Positions 17,601 through 26,061 of a DNA stretch of 46,211 bases are shown piece by piece. This stretch comes from Candidatus Omnitrophus magneticus. Its GTDB lineage: Bacteria; Omnitrophota; Gorgyraeia; Tantalellales; Tantalellaceae. Within the stretch, counting starts at the first letter, position 1; each line of letters opens with the position of its first letter. A model generated the notes under the pieces. That model was not told the origin of the DNA. It ran no database searches and saw only the letters and a list, made by a program, of their open reading frames with translations. The translations under genes and the position numbers were made by a program. Location of the stretch: NCBI GenBank assembly GCA_000954095.1, contig JYNY01000016.1, positions 1 to 46,211 of the forward strand, written 5' to 3'.

Positions 17601-19852
17601 AAGTCGCCTTTATTTAATAATTCCGTAACTTTTTCAGCAAGAGTATCGCTATTCATATTTTGAGATTTATTCCCGCTAAAAATCCCGGCTAAAAGTTCAT
17701 GCATTATTACGAGCGAGTTTCCGTTCTCATTCATATAAATGCCCTGCCCGCCAGCGTGCGCGGCAAGTAGCCCCTGAATAACCTGAATACCCATGTTGCC
17801 GTCTTGATTCACTAGACTATCAAAAACAGATTGAATTAAACCTATTTTTTCCGCGCTAAGCCCCGCGTTTTTTAAACTATCAATTAAACTTTGCGCATCT
17901 TTTATTTCCTGACTATTTGTATCAAGAATAACCCTATTTTCCGCGTTACGAATATCTCTATCCTGCGCTATTTCACTAAAAACCGCTTTTATCGCGTTAA
18001 GACTAAATTTTTCTCCGGCGTTTATTACTTCCGCGCCTGTACTTAAATCCCTTGCTTGCATAAACGGTTGTCCCTGTTCATTAAAACCAAAAACAAGATA
18101 TTTCCCATTATCAAGTAAAAGCGCTTCATTCCCTATCCCCTTATTGCGCTCCATTCTTTCGAGCATTAAAACGCCCATACGAAAAACATCCTGCCGTTCC
18201 ATCGCTGACATGCCTCCGGCATCAATACCAAGCTGATTCAATATACTCGCGACCTGAATCGCGAAAACATTAGATTCAAGGCTCGATTCAAAAGGACTTT
18301 TATCTCCCGCGAGTAACTTAAAATAAGGAGATTCATAACCTTTTGGACTTTTAAAATTTGGAATGATGGAGACATAAGAAATATTTTCTTTTTTTAATAA
18401 CTCTAAAAAATTTTCAGTATGAAACCCGCCGGTAACAACTACGCCCGCTTTTTTTGTTTCCCCTCCCAGCTTAATATTTTTTATAAAAACCTCATCCCGT
18501 AAAAAAGAATATTCATAAAAATTAAACACATCACTCCTATACCCGTCAAGCGCGCCGAGTTTAGGGGATATCGTGAAATTAAGCCCATGTTTAGGCGATT
18601 CCATCTTAATAAAATTTATATAATTGTCTAAACTAAAAGAAGCCTTATTAGCGGTATAATATAAATAATCTTCCTTTGTAAAAGAAAAATTAAACATATT
18701 CTCCATAAGGAGATAATTTTTATAAAGCGTATCCAATTTCTTTTGTGTGTCATTTTGATAAATCTCGGATTTTATCTTGTTTTCCAATTCTTCCATCTCT
18801 TTTGATATAGCGTATTTATCTGCCGCTTTATAAAGAGCGGTATATCTAATATATTTTTGTAAAGACGGGTAATCATCCAACTTTACCCGCGCATCTCGCG
18901 CCTTTTCAGTCAAATATTCATAAAAATCCATTTCAGACATTTTTTTATCTTTGAAGGCAATCGTCTTTACTATAAAATCTTTTAATTCCTTTTCAGAAAG
19001 TATCCCCTTAAATTTTTCTATCAAACCTTCCCGCTCATCATTCGCCTTTTTAAAATTTATATTTACTTCTTCTTCTAAAGATTGGCTTATTAAATAAATA
19101 TTTTTGTAAGTGGTTATCTGAATAAGCCGTTCTTTCGCTTTCTTAAGCAAAAATTCTAAATACGCCTTAAAATCCATTTCACCGCGTTTGTATGCCGTAA
19201 ATTTAGAATCAAAAGATAAAAGCTCTTCTGAAAAAATACGCTCCTTTAATTTATTCAGCATTGTTTTAATTTCTTCAAGAATCTTAGAGACTTCTTCTTT
19301 ATAAGATAGAGAACCGCTGAACACCTTTAAATTTTTTAAATATAAATCAGTATCTTCTATCCCCCATATGAAAACCTTATTAGGATTATTTATCGCGAAA
19401 AGTTCAGCGCCATTAAGTTCTCCCCATTTGATAAAATAATCCGCGACTCGCGAACGAATATCAGCTTCAGGAATTGCCGTAAAAATCGCGAAGTTATACG
19501 CGCCTCGTCCGCCTTCTAAATTAATATTTTTAATGCCATATTCTGTGTTTAAGTATTCGAGAATATCCGATATTTTATGCTGGGCGGAATAATTGCAATG
19601 AGCATCCTGAATATGAATAATTATTTTTTCAGAACTACCGTTATACGAATACCTGACAGTTCCCAAATCCGTTGGTAAGATAAAAGATTCACTGGATAAT
19701 GTGGAAAGCTTCTGAATTTCCATTGAGGTAAAAAACGTTTCTTTGAAAACACCCAAATCAATGGAAAAAGAATTAATAGGCATAGAAAAAAATATAAACA
19801 TTATTATATTAAAAATCGCTACAAACTTTTTAAAATAATTTATTATCTTCAT
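14645..19852 (-). CDS. Giant exported protein with TraB/Tiki-like N-terminal domain (1,735 aa)
   Basis: A signal peptide covers about residues 1-30. Residues about 70-515 resemble the TraB/Tiki/ChaN-like fold: IHIQDAHCNYSAQ (79-91), NLEGGRGAYN (111-120), LNGAELFAI (146-154), WGIEDTDLY (163-171), and VVVTGGFHTENFLELL (471-486) near the end. A long charged helical insert lies between about 185 and 400. The remaining 1,200 residues are mostly helical, low in Cys and unrecognised, with HEL motifs near residues 718 and 1391 (the second in LLHELGEGYIALPQ). Neither is a full HExxH. Proteins of this type recur in Omnitrophota (recollection, not searched). A strong promoter and AAGGCGGTG SD precede the ATG. 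It heads an operon with the HD-GYP gene. Role unknown: secreted or periplasmic enzyme, or a large surface protein. Confidence 0.8.
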   Translation of the reverse strand: MKIINYFKKFVAIFNIIMFIFFSMPINSFSIDLGVFKETFFTSMEIQKLSTLSSESFILPTDLGTVRYSYNGSSEKIIIHIQDAHCNYSAQHKISDILEYLNTEYGIKNINLEGGRGAYNFAIFTAIPEADIRSRVADYFIKWGELNGAELFAINNPNKVFIWGIEDTDLYLKNLKVFSGSLSYKEEVSKILEEIKTMLNKLKERIFSEELLSFDSKFTAYKRGEMDFKAYLEFLLKKAKERLIQITTYKNIYLISQSLEEEVNINFKKANDEREGLIEKFKGILSEKELKDFIVKTIAFKDKKMSEMDFYEYLTEKARDARVKLDDYPSLQKYIRYTALYKAADKYAISKEMEELENKIKSEIYQNDTQKKLDTLYKNYLLMENMFNFSFTKEDYLYYTANKASFSLDNYINFIKMESPKHGLNFTISPKLGALDGYRSDVFNFYEYSFLRDEVFIKNIKLGGETKKAGVVVTGGFHTENFLELLKKENISYVSIIPNFKSPKGYESPYFKLLAGDKSPFESSLESNVFAIQVASILNQLGIDAGGMSAMERQDVFRMGVLMLERMERNKGIGNEALLLDNGKYLVFGFNEQGQPFMQARDLSTGAEVINAGEKFSLNAIKAVFSEIAQDRDIRNAENRVILDTNSQEIKDAQSLIDSLKNAGLSAEKIGLIQSVFDSLVNQDGNMGIQVIQGLLAAHAGGQGIYMNENGNSLVIMHELLAGIFSGNKSQNMNSDTLAEKVTELLNKGDLNAAVELLNSAERYNINGEKTIWQMTQAERLSIDLGRDYAHIDSSGMLLSKGAKVWNFLNTDVEEVAGDIVGAVKNKSGSKYADSFFDSANIQMESNFSDWINSGQNGKTLSESLKKAEKILGNIITDKKLLNEIYTSIAQYGLNSQRTHGDINTWLNTFDKFMDVLSRTAKDSKIAPEGLKNIIKNTTIADKFLKEARDLKSAAGDSLEKISGMINILTGKGFNYSLSSIMSIEINSQFIVALDTGERLIEQFLNKLKENSSNTKVLKSISNINNILSKITQSTSNYKDVFNNAISNYIEQLTKEIVKDQNGNILFTNIISYSNKTILEEYNSWNANNVPFSLERVNDKGDYTIGYKIQVGNQKFNTVRLFEVNTIIDLLGNTSDKNIDIIKVHSGDKEVEGIIVATQAYRAMAEKLIMDQKRLDIIKNLIVATEAKKGKTIEKTAISDDIALKTYEKSNENTKNNIETKVKSEIEKSVGEINDKTAELMQKDVAKLAEQILADRAAKKSAIGALYDKAGNRIQEGLTSREENNELVLSSVEANLMDEVKVKIMSPEELAKLDIKTPAVSEVKERLSATIKEGHLLTAKELEEIQKIISALDNVSEIKVLAEHKDVMGFFGDNKVLYLNSNLLNDSFSLLHELGEGYIALPQGERYNGLTRHTFMRGVGKDIRIAHDMLVRAIGEGGISRMSESGYLSALIEQLKSANLRDMTLSEKALISYNFDQQNTLSNFGFKITSSSRLYGMQDRIDVTGNAEFTNKVRGLLADVRRGVMNIILMPSENIEIDAKERKLTKDAGKKLGEKDIQTRILTYDSFNLEAQINKSIKEAGSKENQNKFPKIYIHTISKTGAEIPLEIRQAQEGMPNLVAIGSELSDIDLNSLQIDVAKIAVVATVLLNDKRLKEDFGYTDARLEEMRRNSLMTFGSFGYFEGMSADSFKNMDSDELSQFMDKLLKGAISMKITKINYEEIQEWQNAQTEVLKSL

Positions 19853-19903
19853 GGCGCACCGCCTTTTTTTTATTTTTTAACCACTATATTGCTCTCAATA
19901 ATA

Positions 19904-19932
19904 ACTATACCACTAAAATCATTAAAAAGCAA
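19904..19932 (-). promoter_or_regulatory. promoter of the giant exported-protein operon
   Basis: On the minus strand TTGCTT (19927-19932), a 17-nt spacer and TATAGT (19904-19909) match a housekeeping promoter. TGG just before the -10 makes it an extended -10 type. The expected start gives a leader of about 45 nt ending in the SD of the 1,735-residue gene. Confidence 0.8.
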
Positions 19933-19987
19933 GTTTTTTACTATAATTTTTTTTATTCTAACGGTGTGATTGGTTTTTAGTTAAGAT

Positions 19988-20032
19988 AAAAAAAGGCCTC
20001 TGTCATATTTAAAATATGTCAGAGGCCTTTTT
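19988..20032 (-). terminator. bidirectional-type intrinsic terminator after GH130 gene
   Basis: A stem of about 20 bp with one mismatch, built on AAAAAGGCCTCTG / CAGAGGCCTTTTT with an AT-rich apex, is flanked by A- and T-runs. On the minus strand it ends in a T7 tract. It lies about 20 nt after the GH130 stop and separates that operon from the giant-protein promoter. Confidence 0.9.
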
Positions 20033-20050
20033 AAAACCCTCAAAATCTTG

Positions 20051-20998
20051 TTATCTATTGAAACAAGCGTCCACTAAATCATCAAGTTTCGCGGTAGCAA
20101 GACATTGAACTGTGTCAGCGCCGCCATAATATATTTTAACTTCCTTATTTGGTTCAACTACAGCTCCGCATGTAAAAACAACCGCGTAAGAAAGCCCGTT
20201 TAATTCATAATTTGTTGTTGGAGAAAGTATCGGGGCTTTAGCTCTAGCTATTATTTTAGAAGGATCTTTTAAATCCAAAAGCATAACACCTAAATGATAA
20301 ACATACTGAGCCGCGCATTGAACATTAACGGCGTGATAAATTACAAGCCAGCCCTTATCTGTTTTTATCGGCACAGCGCCGGGACCGTTTTTCTTCCATC
20401 CCCATTCATCTTGAGTAGTAGCAAGAGCCTTTGATTTGCCCCAATAAATAAGGTCTGGAGAATATGAAATCCACATATACGCCCTGCCATCACTAGTATT
20501 CGGCCTATCTAGTCTGGCATATAAACCGTTTATTTTTTCAGGAAACAATACACCGTTACGGTTATCTGTTTCTGAAATAAAATCTTTCCATTCAAATGTT
20601 ACTAAATCTTTAGACTCCATAAGCCCTAAACGGCATGAATGCCCACTATGACAAGCGAATACAAGATAATATTTTCCTTCTATCTCAGTAACACGCGGAT
20701 CATAAAACATTCCTGTAGTGTATTGTTTAAATTCTTCGGTATCAGGCAACTTTATTGGTTCCGGCCTTAATTTAAATTTTATCCCGTCAGTAGAATCCGC
20801 GGGCCATAATAATTGTTTCATAGAAGGAGTCTCGACTCTGCAAATCATTACATATTTGCCCTCTTTAGTTTTAATACATCCTGAATTATAAACGCCTTTT
20901 GCCGCGGCTGGTATGTCTTCTTTAGTAAGTATCGGATTCCCGCTGTATCTTTGCACTATCATTTCTTTTGATTTTGGATAAACTATCGGCTGGCTCAT
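20051..20998 (-). CDS. GH130-family beta-mannoside phosphorylase/hydrolase
   Basis: This is a 315-residue five-bladed beta-propeller enzyme of glycoside hydrolase family 130, which cleaves beta-1,2- or beta-1,4-mannosides, usually by phosphorolysis to mannose 1-phosphate. Family marks include RYSGNPILTKEDIP at the N-terminus, MFYDPRVTEIEGKYYL (the Asp is the likely general acid), NGPGAVPIKTDKGWLVIYH, and YYGGADTVQCLATA at the C-terminus. The lack of a signal peptide suggests a cytoplasmic enzyme. The exact substrate cannot be read from sequence. AAGGAG precedes the ATG. It lies 95 nt downstream of the ParA-CBM fusion gene on the same strand with no clear promoter between, so the two are probably co-transcribed. 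A strong terminator follows. Confidence 0.9.
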   Translation of the reverse strand: MSQPIVYPKSKEMIVQRYSGNPILTKEDIPAAAKGVYNSGCIKTKEGKYVMICRVETPSMKQLLWPADSTDGIKFKLRPEPIKLPDTEEFKQYTTGMFYDPRVTEIEGKYYLVFACHSGHSCRLGLMESKDLVTFEWKDFISETDNRNGVLFPEKINGLYARLDRPNTSDGRAYMWISYSPDLIYWGKSKALATTQDEWGWKKNGPGAVPIKTDKGWLVIYHAVNVQCAAQYVYHLGVMLLDLKDPSKIIARAKAPILSPTTNYELNGLSYAVVFTCGAVVEPNKEVKIYYGGADTVQCLATAKLDDLVDACFNR

Positions 20999-21093
20999 TT
21001 CTTTCTCCTTTTTATTTTTATTGTTAACCCGAAAAATTTCACTTGTTTATATAGATTCCCTTTTCGCGCGGAAATTATAATTCATTATAGAAA

Positions 21094-22137
21094 TCATATT
21101 GTAACAACTGAATCAACTGACCCAAACGCGTTTTCTTCTATTTCAGGATTAATAGGGTCATTCACCCATGTTTCATCAACAAGATATTTGTAACGGTATT
21201 TTCCTTTTTTTAGGCTTAGATGCGCACGCCAGCTACCGTCATCATCTTTTGCAAGTTTAGCGGCTTCTGTTTTTTTCCATCCGTTAAAATCACCAAGCAC
21301 ATAAACTGCTCCCGCTTCCGGCGCGCGGTAAAGAAATTCTTTCACAATCAAACCTAAATCAATTTTTTCCACATTAAGTATTTCACTGGTAAAATTGTAA
21401 TAATCCAACGCGGCTGTGCATTTGTAATCATATTCAAAAATAGTTTTTCCTTCCTTACTCGCTTCTCTCAATTTAACACTGGATCTAATTTTTGAATTTA
21501 AAAGATATTCTCCTAATTTCTGCTTCGCGTCTTTTTCTAAATTGCTGGCGAAATTTGACCTTGGATCAAAAATATTCAAAACAAAAAAGATAGACGGGCT
21601 TCTGCCTGTTTCTTTGTCCAAAAGACTTTTCACCCGATAAACTCCATTTATACCATTGAATGAAAAATATCCTAAATCAATAGGTACAACTATCATATCT
21701 GCCGCGTACATAGAATTAAGGGTCAAAAAACCGAAACTCGGCGGTGAATCAATGATAACATATTCATATTTTTCAAAAAAAGGTTCAAATAATGTGCGGG
21801 ATAATATTGAAGCGGCTCCATGCATTGTTCCTAAATTTATTTCAGCCGCGCTTAAAAGCATATTTGACGGAATAAAGGCAAGTTTCGGCCGGTCTCCAAT
21901 AACAATCTCGCCAAAAGGCAGAGGCTCTCCTTCTATATGCGAACGAAATATATCGTATGATGTTTTCTTTTCTAAATTATTCTCACGATAACCTAAAGCA
22001 AATGTGGCATGCGCTTGCGGATCCAAATCAATAAGTAAAACTTCATTCCCCATCCTAGATAAAGTCGCGGCAAAGTTAACAGCTAATGTAGTTTTACCGC
22101 ATCCTCCCTTTTGATTGACAATAGAAATAACTTTCAT
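21094..22137 (-). CDS. ParA/Soj-type ATPase fused to a C-terminal glycogen-binding (CBM48/AMPK-like) domain
   Basis: Residues 1-255 are a ParA/MinD ATPase: deviant Walker A KGGCGKTT (10-17), A-prime LIDLDPQAH (35-43), Walker B YVIIDSPPSFG (126-136), and VVPIDLGYFSFNGI. ParA proteins position DNA or large cargos in the cytoplasm. Residues about 265-347 form an E-set carbohydrate-binding domain like the AMPK-beta/CBM48 group: LYRAPEAGAVYVLGDFNGWK, W303 in GSWRAHL, and KGKYRYKYLVDETWVNDP. No partner ParB is seen. A plain chromosomal ParA ends near residue 260, so the tail is an added module. GGGAGGGG SD precedes the ATG, with a consensus promoter at 22202-22231. The GH130 gene follows in the same direction. 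Inference: an ATPase that positions a polysaccharide or carbohydrate-associated cargo. Confidence 0.9.
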   Translation of the reverse strand: MKVISIVNQKGGCGKTTLAVNFAATLSRMGNEVLLIDLDPQAHATFALGYRENNLEKKTSYDIFRSHIEGEPLPFGEIVIGDRPKLAFIPSNMLLSAAEINLGTMHGAASILSRTLFEPFFEKYEYVIIDSPPSFGFLTLNSMYAADMIVVPIDLGYFSFNGINGVYRVKSLLDKETGRSPSIFFVLNIFDPRSNFASNLEKDAKQKLGEYLLNSKIRSSVKLREASKEGKTIFEYDYKCTAALDYYNFTSEILNVEKIDLGLIVKEFLYRAPEAGAVYVLGDFNGWKKTEAAKLAKDDDGSWRAHLSLKKGKYRYKYLVDETWVNDPINPEIEENAFGSVDSVVTI

Positions 22138-22201
22138 TTCCCCCTCCCAAAAAATAAATACTTTATTATTTTCAATGCACGCTAAAATTTTGCCATGAGT
22201 A

Positions 22202-22231
22202 AGTATATCATACCAATAATTTTTATTGCAA
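22202..22231 (-). promoter_or_regulatory. promoter of the ParA-CBM / GH130 operon
   Basis: On the minus strand TTGCAA (22226-22231), an 18-nt spacer and TATACT (22202-22207) form a near-consensus promoter with TGA just before the -10 (extended -10). It lies between the arsR-like stop and the ParA start, about 65 nt upstream of the ATG. Confidence 0.8.
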
Positions 22232-22248
22232 TAATATCTCTATTATCT

Positions 22249-22548
22249 CTAAACTTGTTTACCATATAAAATTACACGTATCTTCATTCTTCTCAAAAAT
22301 ACTCCCATAGCACCTTTAAATTCAGAATGCCTGACAAAATAATATATGTTTTTACCGTTTTTTCTGGAATCTACTATTTGACAATTTTTTAATATTGCGA
22401 GGTGATGAGAGATAGTGGGCTGTGTTATCCTAAACGCCGAACATATATCAGTTACGGTGAGTTCTTCATCATTTAATAATTCAAGAATATCCTGACGAGT
22501 TTTGTCAGAGAGTGCTTTAAAAATTTTTACTAAGTCATATTCCGGCAT
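22249..22548 (-). CDS. ArsR-family winged-helix transcriptional regulator
   Basis: The 99-residue protein has the ArsR fold: FKALSDKTRQDILELLNDEELTV, then the recognition helix FRITQPTISHHLAILKN and the wing DSRKNGKNIYYFV. The metal-binding ELCVCD motif of ArsR/SmtB is replaced by ELTVTDIC, so a classical arsenic or zinc sensor role is unlikely. The start is supported by AGGA, which overlaps the TAG stop of the dnaJ-like gene 9 nt upstream; the two are translationally adjacent. It could regulate the chaperone genes it follows, or the ParA-CBM operon downstream. The stop is TAG. Confidence 0.9.
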   Translation of the reverse strand: MPEYDLVKIFKALSDKTRQDILELLNDEELTVTDICSAFRITQPTISHHLAILKNCQIVDSRKNGKNIYYFVRHSEFKGAMGVFLRRMKIRVILYGKQV

Positions 22549-22557
22549 ACTAATTTC

Positions 22558-23232
22558 CTATTTTTTTATTTTTATAGTTACAATTAAATCTCCATCATGA
22601 TTGCAATAAGGGCATTTATGACCCTGCCCGCGCAGTCTCAACTTTTGCCCGTCTTTTGTTCCCGCAGGAACTTTTAATTTTATATTTTTTCCGGCTGATA
22701 ATTTAAAATTTGCTTCTCCGCCTTTTTCCGCTAAATTAGCAGGAATATTTAAAACAGTAGTAACATCTGTGTCTACTCGAGACGTATCTTCTTCCTCTAC
22801 TGTTTCAAAAGGCCCTCCGCCGGTTGAATAATAAAATGTGTTCCCGCCACCGCTTCTTCCGCTAGCGGATCCTCCGAATAAATCACTAAAAATATCGCTA
22901 AAAACAGAACCTGAAGAAAATCCTCCGCTCCTTTTCCTAGCGCCGCTCTGAAAATGATTAAAAAAATCAGAATAATCAAAACCTTGCGATGATGAAAAAT
23001 TTCCTGTGTAAGCGCCCATTTTACGCATGGTATCGTATTCCTTACGACGTTTATCGTCGCCAAGCGCGTAGTACGCCTCTGAAATTTTTTTAAACGTCTC
23101 TTCTGCTTTTTTATCGCCCGGATTTTTATCCGGATGATATTTAACCGCGAGTTTACGATACGCGCTTTTTATCTCGTCTTGAGACGCGGTATCTTTTACA
23201 CCCAAAACATCATAATAATTTTTTTCCGGCAT
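22558..23232 (-). CDS. Short DnaJ-class co-chaperone (J domain + G/F region + partial C-terminal domain)
   Basis: The J domain fills residues 1-70, with the HPD motif in [11 protein letters not shown] that stimulates DnaK ATPase. A long Gly/Phe/Ser-rich linker (about 75-145) follows. The last 75 residues ([20 protein letters not shown], then [18 protein letters not shown]) match only one C-terminal substrate-binding beta-domain of DnaJ/CbpA. At 224 residues it lacks the four-repeat zinc finger and the second beta-domain; only a CPYC pair is present near the end. It is type III or a shortened CbpA-like protein. The SD is AAGGGGA. It lies downstream of clpB across a 182-bp structured gap and upstream of the arsR-like gene, forming a chaperone group. 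Confidence 0.92.
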   Translation of the reverse strand: MPEKNYYDVLGVKDTASQDEIKSAYRKLAVKYHPDKNPGDKKAEETFKKISEAYYALGDDKRRKEYDTMRKMGAYTGNFSSSQGFDYSDFFNHFQSGARKRSGGFSSGSVFSDIFSDLFGGSASGRSGGGNTFYYSTGGGPFETVEEEDTSRVDTDVTTVLNIPANLAEKGGEANFKLSAGKNIKLKVPAGTKDGQKLRLRGQGHKCPYCNHDGDLIVTIKIKK

Positions 23233-23265
23233 TTTAATCCCCTTTTCTTTTTTGTGTTATCTGAC

Positions 23266-23409
23266 TTGATAATGGGATTGCCGCGAAATAAAAAAAAATA
23301 TTTTTTTTTATTTTTACAGTAAAACATCCAGCGTAAAAATGGCTTTTTTAGTTACCTGCCGCTACCCGTCAATACTAAAAAAGCCATTTCGCGGCAATCC
23401 CATTATCAA
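23266..23409. repeat. 144-bp nested inverted-repeat structure between clpB and dnaJ-like gene
   Basis: Perfect 24-bp arms at 23266-23289 and 23386-23409 enclose two further inverted repeats. One is a palindrome with 13-bp arms (23286-23313, A-run/T-run core). The other is a 16-bp hairpin (23337-23352 with 23374-23389) with a 21-nt loop. The inner repeats share AAAT/ATTT with the outer arms, so RNA or single-stranded DNA could fold as a three-way junction. The right arm begins 5 nt after the clpB stop. It could be a MITE with terminal inverted repeats, a 3'-end or processing structure of the clpB mRNA, or a regulator of dnaJ-like expression. The sequence does not match the CIRCE heat-shock operator. 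Confidence 0.9.
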
Positions 23410-23414
23410 ATTTT

Positions 23415-25997
23415 TCACTTCATTAAAAATTCATCTTTCTTTTTATCATAAGTTATTTTGATTTTCGCGTTGTCTACATTTCCGTCCTGTAAAATTTTTA
23501 AAGCTATAAGGTCTTCTATCTCTTTTTGTATAAGCCGTTTTAAAGGACGCGCGCCATAGTCAGGATCAAACCCTTTTTCAGCGAGTTTTTCCATAACAAT
23601 ATCATCTATCTCCAAAATTATATTCCGGCTACTCAACCTGTTTTTAATTTTTTCAATTTCAAGCCCTACTATTTTTACAACATCTTTCCGCGTCAGACTA
23701 TTAAAAACAATCAAATTATCAATCCTATTTAAAAATTCCGGCCTAAAATAAAGTTTCATTTCACGCGCCACATTTTCATCAATTTTTTCTTTAGATAAAT
23801 TTTTGTCAGCAAAAAATTGACTGCCGGCATTGGATGTCATTATGATAATAGTATTTTTAAAATTAACGACATGCCCCTGATTATCAGTAAGCCGGCCGTC
23901 TTCAAGTATTTGAAGCAGTATATTAAAAACATCAGGATGCGCCTTTTCTATCTCGTCAAAAAGAATAACACAATAAGGCCGGCGCCTGACCTTTTCAGTA
24001 AGCTGTCCGCCTTCTTCGTAACCGACATACCCGGGAGGCGCGCCTATAAGACGCGATACCGCGTGCCGCTCCATATATTCAGACATATCAATTCTTACCA
24101 TGGCTTCAGGGTCATTAAAAAGAAACCATGCTAATGTCCGGACCATATAAGTCTTTCCAACCCCTGTGGGGCCTAAAAAAATAAATGAACCTATCGGCCG
24201 GTTTGGGTCACTAAGCCCTGTACTGGAACGCCTTACCGCGTTAGAAATTATTTCTACGGAAGCATCCTGCCCGACAACGCGCTTCTTTAATTCTTCTTCC
24301 ATCTTAATAAGCCGCGAAACTTGAGACTCCACTAACTTAGAAACAGGAATACCTGTCCACTGCGAAACAATTCTAGCTATATCTTCATCATCAACTTCTT
24401 CCTTAAGCATTTTATTTGAACCTTGAATATTTTTTAATGCCTCAGTCTCTTTCACGAGCTCCTTATTTAATCTGACTATTTCTCCGTAACGAATTTCTGA
24501 AACCTTTGCCAAATCTCCGTCTCTTTCAGCATTCACCTCTAAAATTTTATAATGATCTATTTTTTCTTTGACCGCTCGGATATTATCAATTAATTTTTTT
24601 TCTTTCTGCCAATGAAATTTTAATTGTTCAAGATTTTTTTTCCCATCTTCTAATTCCTTTTCCAACTCTTCAACTTTTTCTTTAATTTTTTCTTTATCAT
24701 TTTCTTTTTTTAATGCTGTTTTTTCTATTTCCAATTGCATAATCTTACGCTGAACTTTATCAATTTCAACAGGCATACTCTCAATTTCTATCTGAAGTTT
24801 AGAAGACGCTTCATCAATTAAATCTATCGCCTTATCAGGCAAAAAGCGTGCGGTAATATACTTATCCGAAAGAGTCGCCGCGGCGATTATAGCGGAATCA
24901 GAAATACGGACGCCGTGATGAATTTCATATTTTTCTTTAAGCCCGTGTAAAATCGCTATTGTGTCTTCTACTGAAGGCTCGCCGACAAATATCTGCTGAA
25001 ACCTTCGTTCAAGCGCTTTATCTTTTTCAATATATTTTCTATATTCATCAAACGTTGTCGCGCCGATACAACGTAATTCTCCGCGCGCGAGCGCGGGTTT
25101 CAGCATATTCGCCGCGTCAATAGCGCCTTCCGATCCGCCCGCTCCGACAAGCGTGTGAAGTTCATCAATAAAAAGAATTATCTCTCCGGCTTTTTCATTT
25201 ATTTCAGAAAGAACTGCTTTTAAACGTTCCTCGAATTCTCCTCTATATTTGGCTCCAGCGAGAAGACTTCCCAAATCAAGCGCTATAAGCCTTTTATCTT
25301 TTAAACTTAACGGCACATCTCCAGACGCTATACGGCGCGCCAAACCCTCAACAACAGCAGTTTTCCCGGTACCCGGGTCACCTATAAGAACAGGATTATT
25401 TTTTGTCCTCCTCGAAAGAACATGAATAAGCCTTCTAATTTCTTCATCTCTGCCAATAACAGGATCAATTTTTTCTTCTTTTGCCAAAGCGACTAAATCA
25501 CGCCCGTATTTTTCAAGCGCGTTATATTTCCCTTCGGGATCCTCTGTTGTAACACGCTGATTACCTCTTATATTTTTCAAACTAGACATCACAGAATCCC
25601 TTGTAACACCGTGACGCGAGAAAATATTTTTAATTTTTTCATGGCCTTTTTCCAGTATAGCCAACAAAACATGTTCAACACTTAAATATTCATCGCTAAA
25701 TTGTTTTTTTTCTTTTTCCGCCTGAACTAATACGCTATTAAACGCGCTAGAAAAATAAACTTCTCCCGCCCCTGAAACTTTAGGGATTTTATTTATCTCA
25801 ATACCAATTTCATCTAAAATTTTATTAGGCACCGCGCCTATTTTTTTTAGAATATCTCTCGAGAGAGATTCATTTTCCTTTAATAACACCGACAAAAAAT
25901 GCAGGACATCAACTTCCTGATTCCCGTTTAAAGTAGCCTCTTGGACCGCGCCGGCAAGCGCCCCCCTTAATTTCACAGTAAATTTTTCAGTATTCAT
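23415..25997 (-). CDS. clpB: ClpB AAA+ disaggregase
   Basis: ClpB resolubilises aggregated proteins with DnaK/DnaJ. The 860 residues show the order N domain (1-150), AAA1 with Walker [14 protein letters not shown] near residue 205 and Walker [10 protein letters not shown], the coiled-coil M domain (about 405-530, Glu/Lys rich), AAA2 with Walker [10 protein letters not shown] near residue 610 and [27 protein letters not shown], and the C-terminal D2-small domain. Length and motifs are complete. AAGGAGGC lies 3 nt before the ATG, and a housekeeping-type promoter at 26062-26090 drives it. The dnaJ-like and arsR-like genes follow on the same strand. Confidence 0.98.
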   Translation of the reverse strand: MNTEKFTVKLRGALAGAVQEATLNGNQEVDVLHFLSVLLKENESLSRDILKKIGAVPNKILDEIGIEINKIPKVSGAGEVYFSSAFNSVLVQAEKEKKQFSDEYLSVEHVLLAILEKGHEKIKNIFSRHGVTRDSVMSSLKNIRGNQRVTTEDPEGKYNALEKYGRDLVALAKEEKIDPVIGRDEEIRRLIHVLSRRTKNNPVLIGDPGTGKTAVVEGLARRIASGDVPLSLKDKRLIALDLGSLLAGAKYRGEFEERLKAVLSEINEKAGEIILFIDELHTLVGAGGSEGAIDAANMLKPALARGELRCIGATTFDEYRKYIEKDKALERRFQQIFVGEPSVEDTIAILHGLKEKYEIHHGVRISDSAIIAAATLSDKYITARFLPDKAIDLIDEASSKLQIEIESMPVEIDKVQRKIMQLEIEKTALKKENDKEKIKEKVEELEKELEDGKKNLEQLKFHWQKEKKLIDNIRAVKEKIDHYKILEVNAERDGDLAKVSEIRYGEIVRLNKELVKETEALKNIQGSNKMLKEEVDDEDIARIVSQWTGIPVSKLVESQVSRLIKMEEELKKRVVGQDASVEIISNAVRRSSTGLSDPNRPIGSFIFLGPTGVGKTYMVRTLAWFLFNDPEAMVRIDMSEYMERHAVSRLIGAPPGYVGYEEGGQLTEKVRRRPYCVILFDEIEKAHPDVFNILLQILEDGRLTDNQGHVVNFKNTIIIMTSNAGSQFFADKNLSKEKIDENVAREMKLYFRPEFLNRIDNLIVFNSLTRKDVVKIVGLEIEKIKNRLSSRNIILEIDDIVMEKLAEKGFDPDYGARPLKRLIQKEIEDLIALKILQDGNVDNAKIKITYDKKKDEFLMK

Positions 25998-26017
25998 ATT
26001 GCCTCCTTACGGATCAA

Positions 26018-26047
26018 ACATATAAACATATAAACATATAAACATAT
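26018..26047. repeat. tandem ACATATAA repeat in the clpB leader
   Basis: Nearly four copies of the 8-mer ACATATAA lie between the clpB promoter and its SD. The copy number could vary by slippage and alter leader length. Confidence 0.85.
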
Positions 26048-26061
26048 TCACATTTGTCTAT

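Noticed and set aside
22558..23232. Full-length DnaJ with zinc finger
   Set aside because: Only one CPYC pair is present and the second beta-domain is missing, so it was called a short DnaJ-class protein.
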